Part shown: positions 1 to 10,035 of the stretch, piece after piece
How the letters are laid out: each line of letters opens with the position of its first letter
Position numbering within the stretch: the stretch's first letter is position 1
Source: Pictodentalium vernedei
Taxonomy: Eukaryota; Mollusca; Scaphopoda; Dentaliida; Dentaliidae
Assembly (NCBI GenBank): GCA_031216915.1
Contig: CM062297.1
Span: forward strand, 830,753,337-830,817,336
Direction: 5' to 3'
Length of the DNA: 64,000 bases
Program-made: the position numbers and the translations under genes
The notes under the pieces: model-generated
Database searches by the model: none
What the model was told of the DNA's origin: nothing
The model's input: only the letters and a program-made list of their open reading frames with translations

Positions 1-126
1 TTTGGGTTCTCCGGCTTCCTCCACCCGTAAAACTGTCATGGTCATGATTAGCCATTGTGCAGAAATAAGTGACCTTAAACACCACTAAATAAATAATAAA
101 TAAATAAATAGTAATAAATAAATACA
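1..126 (+). mobile_element. 3' tail of a non-LTR retrotransposon (partial)
   Basis: The stretch ends in an irregular AAATA/TAAA microsatellite (about 87-126), the usual tail of I/RTE/CR1-type LINEs and of SINEs. It abuts the DNA polymerase relic that starts at about 127, which suggests a retroelement 3' end inserted into that relic. No coding sequence is visible and the element runs off the left edge of the window. Confidence 0.4.
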
Positions 127-960
127 AACAAATTTTTAGTGATCCATTTTCAAAACCATACAGTTGTCACTCTTCTTAACTATAAAAAGACAGTGGGTAA
201 TATTTGTTTTCAGATAATCCATCAGTTCCCGTTTAACCACGTTGACATCATATTTTGTGGAATTGAATACTGATACGGGCATTTTCCTTCATGTAATGAT
301 CAAACTCTACAGATACCTTTCCAAATGAGTGGGGCTTAGACTCGGCCCTACCTTCCTGTGCCAAAGCATCTTGAATCATTTCCCCGGGGAATAAAATGGT
401 GGACATGAGACATCGGACATGAGGGAATAACTTTTCTCAGAAATTTCCATGAAATAATTCATCATAGTTTCAACCAAAGTCTGTGTGCCATCATCAGTAA
501 TAAAACATTTGGGACCATCAAAACTGGGGACTATCACTAACACTGAGGGGTTTGCGTTGGACTTTCCACTCAAGAGTATCAGCATAGGTGGGGAGTAAAG
601 GACACATAATCAATACAGGTTTTTTCGTGGCGGTGTTGTGCTTTCACTATTTTCCACAATTTATCACACTTAGGGCAATCAAAGGACTTACAATACTGAT
701 TAAAGTCAGTGATATAACGGAAATGTTTTTTATACAACTTGACATACACGGCACTCTCAAAATTCCATTAGACATATGAACAATCTTATCAGTAACGTCA
801 TCGTCTTCCAATAAGAGTTCAAATACCTCAATATTAACTTCAAATACCTCTTCAACTTTGGGGAGTTCGTCCAATTTCACACCTGGCCGTCTGGGAAGTT
901 ATCCTTGGATGCGTCCGTATATTTACTGTACAGGGTCTTGGTTATAGTATTCAAAGAATG
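127..960 (-). pseudogene. Degraded Polinton/Maverick DNA polymerase B, zinc-finger and exonuclease part
   Basis: Reading leftward from about 880, broken frames give in order: a C-x2-C...H-x4-C finger (CPKCDKLW...HRHEKTC, around 700-620), a segment containing VPSFDGPKCFI (around 520), and an exonuclease II-like motif FNSTKYDVNVVKREL (around 265-220) followed by an FIVKK stretch. This order matches the N-terminal half of Polinton-encoded family B polymerases of the type common in corals, molluscs and fish. At least three frameshifts or stops separate the pieces. The catalytic palm would lie to the left and is absent. It differs clearly from the polymerase in the element at 32-51 kb, so it represents another lineage. 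I am sure it is dead; the family assignment rests on motif recognition. Confidence 0.65.
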
Positions 961-3031
961 GTAATTACACCCCCCCCCCCCCCCAGACGGCTAAACACGG
1001 GAATAACGAGCGGATGTCATTGTAAACAGAAATGCTCAGCTTTATCTCTGACAAGGGCAACAACCGAACGATTTTCCAAAGTACACTTTTTTATACTGGA
1101 TTTTCAGAGACCCTACCGATCGGCTGATCTATTTGGGTAATTAGATTTACCATTTTACAAAGGAATACACCCTCGGAACATACCCCCATCCTATTGCAGG
1201 ATTTTTGATTTATATAGCAACCACGTGCTACTATAGAAACCAAACTGGCGGCCTCCAATATGGGCGACAGAAACGCTTGTAACCCTAAATACACGCGCTG
1301 CGCCTGCGTACTGAGACCACTTATCACTATGGATGATGACGTCACAAGATGGCCACTTACGCGTACTACCGCACATGACGTAACTGGGCCACGTGAATAT
1401 GACGTCATTTTCATAGTCCGGCCCGAGTCCGGACAATACGGACGATCGGGTACTTGTCCTGCTACTGCCACCTGCGGGCGAAACATTAGTAGCATTGATA
1501 TGGCAAAATAATGCAATTACACCATTATTGAACAATTTAACTTTTCGGATTTTTCTTGAATTCACGTGATTTGAAGGGTAGGGTAAATAAAACCGCATTT
1601 GTCTCCGAAATCAACGCCTTCCAAATGTCCACCGACTTTTTTTTGTACTTTGAGGACATGTATCTATTTAACAAAAAAAAACAACACCAGATGCACCCCC
1701 CCCCCCCCCCGCCATAACACACGCACGCACATAACTGACACCTAATCTTTGAATCTTGTCCACTGACTGACCAGAATATCGTTCGTTTGGATAATGGTAC
1801 AGAATGGATGTAGCGCAATTTTTATTCGGAAAAATGCCACCCTGTCCTTTTTTATCGCATTGTCACCATGAAATAACTCATTACGGGCAATATCGTTCAC
1901 AACACATCTAATGCTGGAATGACGCCAAAAGCCACCGTCACTTTGTGGGTGTGTTGGTTTCGGAAGAACTGAATAAATATTCTTTTATTTTTGAGGAACT
2001 TGTCCCGAATAACTTAATTTTTTCATTTTTGTCTCGAAAACAAAACCTGTGATCCCTCATCGAAAAAATATTAAAATTTGGATGTCGATTTTTTGTGAAC
2101 AACTCTGACCAGCTGTAGCCGTTTCGTTAGCTGAAAAGTTGAATCACATATTATGTAGTAAAAGGAATATACAGAATACATGAATAATCACGTGATATGA
2201 AATTTATTTTTATGACATGACGCCCAGACTGTATTCATAGTATAGATGAATTTACTGAAGAGTCTTGCTTCTCAACTACGCCCATGTTAATTCCTTACAT
2301 TCAGGTCTTATGTTACTGACTGCAATATCGTTCCCACCTAAAGAACAGTTGAATGGACTCGTGGCAGTTATTGGCCCAGTCAGATTTAGTCAGGGATAGG
2401 GATGGGTGCGTAAATCAACTGCAATATTTTTGTTCTAGATGCTAAAGTAGTGTGGTGAATTTGCTAATATGGAAGGTTCTTCCGGTCTGTTGTTCTGATC
2501 GATATCAGACAGCGATTTCGATTTCACTTGCGTGAGTTGATTTTGCACAAAAAAATCCTGCAGGAAAAACTGTTGTGTTGACATCGAATACCATCCGACA
2601 AAGATTTACCTTAGGCTGGCTGATTAAATTAATTTAATAAATAATAAGTGTTTTAATGTTTAGCCGACATTCACCGTGACATTTGGAGACGTTCTTTGAA
2701 GATTAGAACTTGAAAGGATTACATCTGCCTAGATTTCATTCCACTTAGTTCGCCGATTTGCAGTTCGTAGTGAGTGCTGGAGAGTTACAGTACGGTCGCT
2801 GTGGACTGGTCTCTTTCCACAGGTGGGAAATATTTCCATGGAAGCAATAATGTTAGATTCCAAACACTAATTATAGGAATAATCATTAGAAATTTAATTA
2901 TTGAAGCACCGGCTACAACCCTACTGTCCAAACCCCTGGTAATGAAAGTTTCATCTAAGCAGATGAGCCCAAAGCTCTTGCAGAATAACGTTTTTCCACT
3001 CAATTATATCTCCGGATCAAGAAAACTCGTT
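961..3031. other. Non-coding stretch with repeats, no gene seen
   Basis: The short ORFs here have no recognisable domain. Visible structure: 15-base C runs at 970-984 and 1696-1710, and a segment at about 1290-1430 with two TGACGTCA sites (1337-1344, 1400-1407). A diverged inverted copy of that segment lies near 17345-17480, so it is a dispersed repeat. The rest (1800-3031) shows nothing I can assign. Confidence 0.5.
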
Positions 3032-3034
3032 TAA

Positions 3035-3203
3035 TAGTCCGGCAGAGAAACCCATTAAATGACCCGAACCGGGAAAAGTGGTCTATAGAAAATGTTTTTG
3101 CATTTTTGGATAGCTGGGACATAGTAGATCATGAAGCCAGCTGATGCCACTCTGGCATCCTTGGGCAACTCTCTAGAAACAAGATGGCGTCCAAGATGGC
3201 CGA
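3035..3203 (+). repeat. Left terminal inverted repeat of the 6.3 kb element
   Basis: Inverted counterpart of 9181-9340. The outer 14 bases are identical; inner identity is interrupted by small indels and substitutions, with shared blocks around 3082-3100 and 3155-3175. It ends in a CAAGATGGC repeat cluster. TAA precedes it. Confidence 0.75.
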
Positions 3204-3642
3204 CAAATTCCAGAGAATGAGCCTCTGTCATTTCACCAGCATTTAAACTCACAAACATGGCAGAAAACCCTATCAGTGGGATGTGAACTAGTTACATGAA
3301 TATTTTCCCAGCATTTGAGGATGATTGCTGCGAAAAAAATTCAAATGGCTGCCAATATGGCGATCAGAAGTCAGAAAATTGTGGAAATTTTACGCAATTT
3401 GCATCTGATTTAACTCATCGAATACCCTTTGGGTATAAAACCTACAATTAATACACTAATAAGTTCATTGGAGTGATGGTTCATCACAACCTGCCAATAT
3501 CCTTGGGTTTAGTCATTATATTTTGGCCAAAAAAATGGTACCAGATGTTGTGGAGTGGAAGAGTATGGAAATCTTGGTTTTACACCCTATTCAAAGAAAA
3601 CACAAATATTCGTTGGCAGATGTATTTTTAACAAGAACTTAT

Positions 3643-3719
3643 CGCTACCTGAGTTCCATATTGTCGTAAGCGACATCCTTCCAGGATGTCGCTTACGACA
3701 ATATGGAACTCAGGTAGCG
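3643..3719. repeat. Perfect 37-base hairpin inside the 6.3 kb element
   Basis: The arms 3643-3679 and 3683-3719 are exact reverse complements around a 3-base loop (outer sequence CGCTACCTGAG, apex ACATCCT). It lies between the left TIR and the 3' end of the 1466-codon gene. A perfect palindrome of this size decays quickly by mutation, so it is either recent or maintained. It could be a nested foldback insertion or a structural site for the element. Confidence 0.85.
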
Positions 3720-4105
3720 TTATGTTACATATCATAGGTGTCACCTCAAGTTGAGACATAAGAGCCTGTTATCCGCCAATTCGAGGAACCAGAAGGGTGG
3801 AATTATTTCAAAATGTGTACTTTAACGGTGTTGGTTGGGGTCTCCTGTCCCCGAAAAGTGTCGTGTCGACGGCTGCCTTTGTCTGTTGATGACTCACAAC
3901 CCACTAGAGATTCCATAGTCCACAAGTGACGGAATGAATATGTACTCAGTTGGATTCTTAGATTGAGCAGTTAACAGGGTGTTCGTTGTGGATGTTGAGA
4001 ATGCAAATGAAATGTTCGTTTGGTACAATTCTGATAACGCCTGATCTCGTCGTTATACTGAACAGAATTCAAAATAATTTTAGTACATCAGCCGAATGTA
4101 GAACT

Positions 4106-7100
4106 TCATTGTTGTGTTCGCTCGTTGCAACATATGCTCTCGGCACGACAAGCACAAAACACAGTACAAGACATTCCAGACCTCTTGCACCCACACCGCA
4201 AAGATGAACACGGCGATTGACTGTCACAAGAACATCTTATCATTTTGAGTATCTCTGGGGGTGCTATTTGTACATCAGATGGTACCATAACAGGCATCAA
4301 TGTCGGTTTTTCTTCGTGTCTTGTCCAACCATATTCAACTGGATCCAGTGCTGGTGGATCTTCATCAACCGCATGCTTCCACATACATGCTTGATAGTGT
4401 GCTCTCTTTGCGTTCTCGAGGAAGGACTCAGTTGTTGGTGGTAGTGTGGGTAATTTTGGAGCTGATGCGAAGGATTTTCCTGCCCGTTTCGCCCAAAGCC
4501 TCAGTCTTGCCTGAGACATGGTATCGACTGACTCTATATTATAACACGACGCAACAAAGTCTGTACATTCCTTTATCACATCTCCAAGGTTGGCTGCTTC
4601 GTTGCCTACCGAACTGACAGGATGCTTCTTAGATTTCAGAACTTTGAGTGCAGTCCCTTTACCGATACCCTGATACATTGGAACAGTATCACATCCTGAT
4701 ATGGCATGGACTGCTGGGAGGTCTGGTATGATTTCCTTGTGTTTTTCGACTGTAGCGTTTATATCAATGGCAGCCCTGTTGTGAACAGGCGACTCCATAA
4801 TCACTGGAACTGACACCTTCTGGAGTTGGAAATGGAACAGAGCTAAAACGAACACATCTGTATCATCAGAGATGATTGAAACACCATGTGAGGTCTCTTC
4901 TGCAACTTTCACCATCTGCTGAACGATGATATTGTCCGCCTCCTCATGACTGGTTCGCATGTCGCGCCGTGTTATGTTAGGACAGTCTCCGCCTATCACT
5001 TCTATGGGACACTCCTCTTCTCCAGTGATCACCAGTTTATGCACACTACCAGTTGAAGTTTCTGGAAATTTCACATTTGAGGACAAATCAGCACAAATGA
5101 GGGAAATTAGCTGTTTCTTGTTATCTACCACTGTCAGGATCTCTTCTTGTGTTGGTAATTTCATGGTATTAGACATCTGGTAGATTTTTACTCTTCTCGC
5201 TGACTTTCCGCGCTCTTCTCTCGTCGCACCCTTGATACTAAAATCTCGATACCTGTCAAAAACAAGATACACATCGAAGTCTTTCAGCTTCTTCTCTACA
5301 TATTTTCTGAATTGCACCAAGAAATCCATAACCAATGCGTTTTTTGGCCAAGTGATGATGTATAGAATAGCAGATCCATCTATTATGACATTCTCTACTT
5401 CCTTCGACGATTGACGAGCGGAGCTTTCCTGCTTGAGATTTTGCTTCAATTGTGCTTTGTTTTTAGGGAGTCTTGGTTTTCCTGTTGCATGGAACATCGA
5501 TGTGGGTATTTGAGCCAGTTCATAAGATAGGACATCACGTATATCAATCTCCCTCCCACTAGCTTGTATCCCTATCACTCTACTGTAAATCAATTCTGTG
5601 TCAAACGATTTCTCTTCTCCAATGCTTATGGACTTTTTTGACTCCGCCTGAGTTCTCACCAGCCGCTTGAATGTAGCATTAAATGAACTTGGCCACCCTT
5701 CTTCAAAGCTTTTCATCTGCTCCTCGCCTATCTCTAATGCATTGTCTACATTCACATTTTCAGGTGCGATTTGCCCAGAAACAACATTCACCAGTCCAGA
5801 TGGGTGGTCTTCTGTTTTGAAAGGGTGGATACACTCGACGAGTTTCTGTCTTATTGAATCCCGATCTTTCTTGTCGGAGGTTATCCTGGACTTCATTTCT
5901 TCTTTATGTTTCAGAGAATCATTCTTTGTTTCACTGATGAACTCCTCCAGGTCGTGTTCGAGTTGGCTACATGTGTGTAGGCTCGGAGCCCACACTTTCA
6001 ACGCTTCTGGCTTCAATGTGATTCCTATGATGCCGTGTTTGCCATGTCCATAACGCATAAATGTCGTTTCTATATACATATCAGTCCATATGCCATTGAA
6101 TACACCTGGACCATGACGCATAACATGCTCTCCTTTCATGAAATGTTCTAAAATGCTTGGGGGGAGTTTCTCCATCTCACGGAGGTAGTATAGAGAGTAA
6201 CGGGCATAATTAACATGTCCTGCTGCAAAGTAGTAAGGTATCATGCCCTTGACAGCATGCAAATGCAGACACCAATTCCCTTCCCGCTCAGCACGCACGA
6301 ACATCATTATCAAGATAACTCCTTTCACTAAGACATCGACCCACAACTTAGCTGTTCTGCTTTTCGATGCAATAGTTTCTAGCATATTGTTCAATTGAAT
6401 TTGACCATCAAGGTCTTCTTCAAGGAGCGGACGGAGAACTTCCTCTGTAAGCATTCTCAAAGCCCGAACATTCTGTGGGTACTTCTTACCACTAAGCATT
6501 TTGTGCACTCCACCGAATGTCGATTCCAGTATCTCATATAGTCCACTGTTAGCCATCAAAGTCCCGATGCAACCAACAAAGCTCATCAAAGTGTGCATAC
6601 CCCCTAGTCGCAAAATGACATCACCAAATTGTTCTGGGTAAGCCCAAAGAATGTTCACTGAAACTCTATAAAGTTGCAGATCGCAGGTGAATACACAGTA
6701 CTCTTGACCACATTGATGAGCCCGAAATTGTGATTGTCTCATTGCAGTCATCATAGTATCTGTGTCGGATGGAGTCATGTCTATCAAGGGTAGGTATATG
6801 GACTTTGTCTTGGGTAATCGTTCGTGGCCTTGATTCCTGCATTCTCTTGTGTTATACCCATTGTATTCGGGGCAGTTATCCGTGGTCACAACATCTCTGA
6901 GGAACAGAGCATCATTTAACTCAGCACGTTTCTTCGAAATAGCTATATTAGCTAACAGTTTCAAAGCTAATGGAGACTTCTTACATTTCTCTTCAGGCAT
7001 CTGCGGCTTTTTTGGACCATGGTAGCGCTCGATTTGAAGATCATAGTCAATGGGTGTAGACAATTCATCTTTCTGCAGTCTCCTAATAAATGATGGATCA

Positions 7101-8506
7101 TCCAAACTTTCAGTGAGATTTCTCTCGCCAGCCTGAGTTTGAAGTACGGCAAGAGAATGCGTCGAAATTTTTCCATTTTGAGACGAGATGTCAGCATCAA
7201 AATTATCTGCGACAGCTTGTACTAGTCCTTGAGAAGCATCCGAAATGTACTGACTGGACGAGGTTGAAACTGCTGCGATAGCCGCCGACTTCTTGAATCT
7301 CATCAGCTCGTCATAGTTGCAGGTCACACCAAGCTTATGCATTGCTGTGACAAGTTTCTTAGAGCTACGCATCAAAACGCCCAAGGTTGTCTGTAACATC
7401 GTGGGAAAGCTGGTGACGATGCTTGTGACAATGGATCCAATGAGATATGCTTGAGGTGAATGGTCAAGCTTGCTGGAAAGCTTCGATAAGAAGGACATCA
7501 GGATTCCACTAACAGGTTCTTGGACACTTCGATCACTTAACCTTGTCTCATACTGTTTCTTCGATATGTCAAGTGATTTTACTTCTTTCAGAACAGCCTT
7601 AGCTAATCGATCTGCTGCCAATTCAACTACATCATCTTCTTGATCGGGAACCAGTTTGAGTATTGCTGGAGTATTACTGCGGAAAACAACCATACTTGCC
7701 AGTCCACTAGCTGAGAGAATCAATAGTTCATCCCCGAAATATTCCTCCAATTTTTGCATAAGTGGTTTTCGACCAAGAGTCCCATTAGCATCTTTAGCAT
7801 AAATGTCATGCAACTCAACTGAATTCCAAATCCTGCTTTTATCTTTTTTCATGATTTCGAGGAGATATTCAAAGTCCAAATCACTTTTTTCCTTAGATGA
7901 GCTGGTGACAGATTTTGCAGCTGCTATACTGCGAGGGGTCATGAAATCGGATTTGCAATCAACGTGGTACCTGGCATCTGCAGCGTGAAGATCACTCACA
8001 CATCCTTCTATTCTAATCCGTACTTGCTCCGCTTTTGAATCGCCTCGCTCCCGGCATTTGTCGAGAATAATCTCCTTGAAATTATATGATGCTCCAAGTG
8101 CACGGCACTGGTAAGCTGGCCTCCATCTATCAGGGTGTTTAGTGTCTCTTTCACAATCACACTTCTCTCCACAAAATATGCAGGCAACTTGGAAATCAAA
8201 CTTAGGCGTGCCAGATCGTCTTCTCATTCGTTTAGATGGTGACGGACACTCATCAGGGTTTTGATCTCTGTTTGCTTTCCGCTTCAGATGATGTTTTGAA
8301 CAATATGTTGATAAACAGCTTCTATGAGCAGTAATCTTGGGTTCAGCAACTGTCTCTAATAGTTTTTCTAATGTTTCATGGAGACCATCATTGTAAATTT
8401 TGCTACACCCAATTATTGTTTGAATCCGCGAAATACCAGACTCTGAGAGTTTGTCATTCGGATTGCACCGACATGCTCCAACATCCACGAGAATGCATTT
8501 GTCCAT
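4106..8506 (-). CDS. 1466 aa protein: transposase-like middle, FEN/XPG-like nuclease, CXC cysteine tail
   Basis: The frame is fully open from ATG 8506 to the stop at 4106, opposite to the mostly dead elements around it. The N-terminus (residues 1-190) is Cys/His-rich, including CIFCGEKCDC near 109-118, with a basic cluster (KRMRRR) near 92. The middle (about 600-830) has FTCDLQLYR and later WTDMYIETTFMRYGHG, possible acidic catalytic residues of an RNase H-like fold; this is tentative. From about 1037 a FEN/XPG (Asteroid-like) signature is visible: VIIDGSA (D~1043), VFDRY (D~1084), EEADN (~1187), SDDTD (~1213) and SGCDT (~1270), the spaced acidic residues that bind metal in 5' flap nucleases. 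The last 43 residues form a CXC/tesmin-type cluster (CSCDSQSPC...CGCKRSGMSC...CAC), a known DNA-binding module. Similar large multi-copy ORFs of unknown function occur in corals, sponges, molluscs and fish. As the only gene of a TIR element it is the likely mobility protein, by inference. Confidence 0.8.
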   Translation of the reverse strand: MDKCILVDVGACRCNPNDKLSESGISRIQTIIGCSKIYNDGLHETLEKLLETVAEPKITAHRSCLSTYCSKHHLKRKANRDQNPDECPSPSKRMRRRSGTPKFDFQVACIFCGEKCDCERDTKHPDRWRPAYQCRALGASYNFKEIILDKCRERGDSKAEQVRIRIEGCVSDLHAADARYHVDCKSDFMTPRSIAAAKSVTSSSKEKSDLDFEYLLEIMKKDKSRIWNSVELHDIYAKDANGTLGRKPLMQKLEEYFGDELLILSASGLASMVVFRSNTPAILKLVPDQEDDVVELAADRLAKAVLKEVKSLDISKKQYETRLSDRSVQEPVSGILMSFLSKLSSKLDHSPQAYLIGSIVTSIVTSFPTMLQTTLGVLMRSSKKLVTAMHKLGVTCNYDELMRFKKSAAIAAVSTSSSQYISDASQGLVQAVADNFDADISSQNGKISTHSLAVLQTQAGERNLTESLDDPSFIRRLQKDELSTPIDYDLQIERYHGPKKPQMPEEKCKKSPLALKLLANIAISKKRAELNDALFLRDVVTTDNCPEYNGYNTRECRNQGHERLPKTKSIYLPLIDMTPSDTDTMMTAMRQSQFRAHQCGQEYCVFTCDLQLYRVSVNILWAYPEQFGDVILRLGGMHTLMSFVGCIGTLMANSGLYEILESTFGGVHKMLSGKKYPQNVRALRMLTEEVLRPLLEEDLDGQIQLNNMLETIASKSRTAKLWVDVLVKGVILIMMFVRAEREGNWCLHLHAVKGMIPYYFAAGHVNYARYSLYYLREMEKLPPSILEHFMKGEHVMRHGPGVFNGIWTDMYIETTFMRYGHGKHGIIGITLKPEALKVWAPSLHTCSQLEHDLEEFISETKNDSLKHKEEMKSRITSDKKDRDSIRQKLVECIHPFKTEDHPSGLVNVVSGQIAPENVNVDNALEIGEEQMKSFEEGWPSSFNATFKRLVRTQAESKKSISIGEEKSFDTELIYSRVIGIQASGREIDIRDVLSYELAQIPTSMFHATGKPRLPKNKAQLKQNLKQESSARQSSKEVENVIIDGSAILYIITWPKNALVMDFLVQFRKYVEKKLKDFDVYLVFDRYRDFSIKGATREERGKSARRVKIYQMSNTMKLPTQEEILTVVDNKKQLISLICADLSSNVKFPETSTGSVHKLVITGEEECPIEVIGGDCPNITRRDMRTSHEEADNIIVQQMVKVAEETSHGVSIISDDTDVFVLALFHFQLQKVSVPVIMESPVHNRAAIDINATVEKHKEIIPDLPAVHAISGCDTVPMYQGIGKGTALKVLKSKKHPVSSVGNEAANLGDVIKECTDFVASCYNIESVDTMSQARLRLWAKRAGKSFASAPKLPTLPPTTESFLENAKRAHYQACMWKHAVDEDPPALDPVEYGWTRHEEKPTLMPVMVPSDVQIAPPEILKMIRCSCDSQSPCSSLRCGCKRSGMSCTVFCACRAESICCNERTQQ

Positions 8507-9180
8507 TTTGGATCACTAGGTGGCTCTCACACTACTGAAATGAGAATAACTATATTAGTATGCATGGATAGAATGCAGACAGACAATCATGCAGCCTCTT
8601 CGTGCGAAAACATGTCCTGACCGTTTCCATAAATTTTATGTTGAATAAAAGATTCATGGAGTAAATTCATGGAAGTTTTAACAATGTATACAACTCCACT
8701 ATATTCTTAATAGTCAGCTTTGGTTGCTGATAGACTGGATTGTCAGAAAATACGTTTTGGAGAGGAATATAAGAGACATGTTTTCCGACGAAGTTGCTGA
8801 TGTCTGGGAAACAAAAATCAACCGAATCAATTTATACAGATATATTATGTTCTGTGACCATTTTGGTGGCCATTCTCATTATTTCTGTCTGGTGGGTTAA
8901 CCCATCAGCAGTCCTGAATATATTTCCGTCCACACAAACACGCAGATGTAGTGAAGAATGGAAGAAAATTTGAAAAATTTCGTCAAATTCGTCAAAATAC
9001 AACCAATTTCACTAGTCGTGACGGCCATTTTGGATTTTGGCCGCCATTTTGATGTTTTTCTAGCGACGAAAAGGTTCGAAAATACAAAATGAATTATCAA
9101 CAATGTGATTAACACTGATATACCATTTCACTGGCCTTAACTTTTTCTTGTAAAGCAAAACTTAGAATGTTGTCAATATT

Positions 9181-9340
9181 TTGGCGGCCATCTTGGATTT
9201 TGGCGGCCATTTTGAGTTGCCCAAGGATGCCAATCTGGCATCAGTCGGATTCCGAATCTGGATGCCCATATCTACAAGAATCACCAAAAACATTTTCTAT
9301 AGACCATTTTTCTAGGTCATCTGGGATCTCTGCCGGACTA
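9181..9340 (-). repeat. Right terminal inverted repeat of the 6.3 kb element
   Basis: Reverse complement of 3035-3203 in order and spacing, ending ...CCGGACTA at 9340 and followed by TAA (9341-9343). The inner side carries several copies of a GGCGGCCATTTTG/CCATCTTGG motif, also seen around 9005-9060 and 3180-3205, giving a subterminal repeat cluster. Confidence 0.75.
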
Positions 9341-9343
9341 TAA

Positions 9344-9795
9344 CATGATCGCGCCCCCAATATGGATAGTTGTCATGCCAACAACAACCGATCTCAACTC
9401 ATTTACTGCTCATCAGACTTTAACCCTTTACCTAACGAATCGCCCGCACCCGCTCGCGTAATATGCAAATTGAGCAGTTGAAAAAATTAAATTTTTCAAA
9501 CTATTTCAACAAAACCATATCATGTGACCCCTCATTGGAACGACCTCGTTGTGCTCGTTCCAATGAGGGATCACGTGATATGGTTTTCTTGAATTTTTTG
9601 GAAAAAAAATTTAAAAAATTATATAAAAATAATAAATTAAAGGGTTAATGGATAGAAAGTTGCATTTTGTATGTGATGTCCTAAAGCGTCACATTTGACT
9701 GATTCAAATGAAAATACTGTGTTTATGATCGGATTCCTTCTATAATATTTTTTATGCGCGTGTTATTTTCAAGCGAACCTTTTTTCTGTTCACAG
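9344..9795. other. Non-coding DNA with an imperfect hairpin
   Basis: An inverted repeat at 9511-9543 and 9555-9587 (33-base arms, two mismatches, core CCTCATTGGAACGA) forms a hairpin. A related fragment containing CCCCTCATTGGAACGAGG lies near 59899, so this is a dispersed foldback sequence. The remainder is AT-rich and leads into the polypyrimidine tract and AG of the exon at 9796. Confidence 0.55.
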
Positions 9796-10035
9796 GTATT
9801 GTTACTAAGTATTGATGTCAGTAAACGAAGATGGCCATAAAAATCCCACACCTCTCTAAGGCAGGACCGTGGGCCTTAGTAATAATGTTTTCATGTTTCG
9901 CACTTAAAGCTATAACAGTTGGCGTTTCGATGACTATTGGATTGTACACAGTGGAATTTTTAAAGTACTTCGATTCATCAGCTGCTGCCGTGTCTTTGAT
10001 CGGTGCCATTAATCTCGGTGTCTTCCGAGTTGCAG
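9796..10035 (+). CDS. First coding exon of a monocarboxylate-transporter-like (SLC16/MFS) gene
   Basis: A polypyrimidine tract ending in CAG (9791-9795) precedes the exon and a GTTAGT donor follows at 10036. The ATG at 9831 opens 68 codons plus one base (phase 1). The peptide begins MAIKIPHLSKAGPWALVIMF and contains two hydrophobic segments separated by a loop (YTVEFLKYFDSSAAAVSLIG), matching transmembrane helix 1 and the start of helix 2 of MCT-type major-facilitator transporters, including the conserved F(V/L)EFxxYF-S-AVSxI pattern. MCTs move monocarboxylates and related solutes across the plasma membrane with or without protons; which substrate applies here cannot be told. No further exon was found downstream, so the gene either has a very long intron filled with the mobile DNA described here, or is broken. 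The surroundings are repeats. Confidence 0.7.

Larger units (their letters stand above)
3035..9340 (-). mobile_element. TIR-bounded DNA element carrying one FEN-like/CXC gene
   Basis: The ends are inverted copies of one another: both begin TAGTCCGGCAGAGA, share TGGTCTATAGAAAATG and GGCATCCTTGGGCAACTC at matching distances, and continue into CAAGATGGC-type repeats. The trinucleotide TAA lies directly outside both ends (3032-3034 and 9341-9343), consistent with a 3 bp target-site duplication. The only large gene inside is the leftward 1466-codon ORF at 4106-8506. Its open frame argues for recent activity or selection. No known transposase superfamily is obvious from the ends. That the ORF product mobilises the element is inference from its being the only cargo. 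Confidence 0.75.

Noticed and set aside
1091..1598. Overlapping 135-141 codon ORFs on both strands
   Set aside because: They overlap each other in a dispersed repeat and show no domain; treated as shadows.
5667..6053. Rightward 128-codon ORF inside the FEN/CXC gene
   Set aside because: It is antisense to the long open frame and has no domain of its own.
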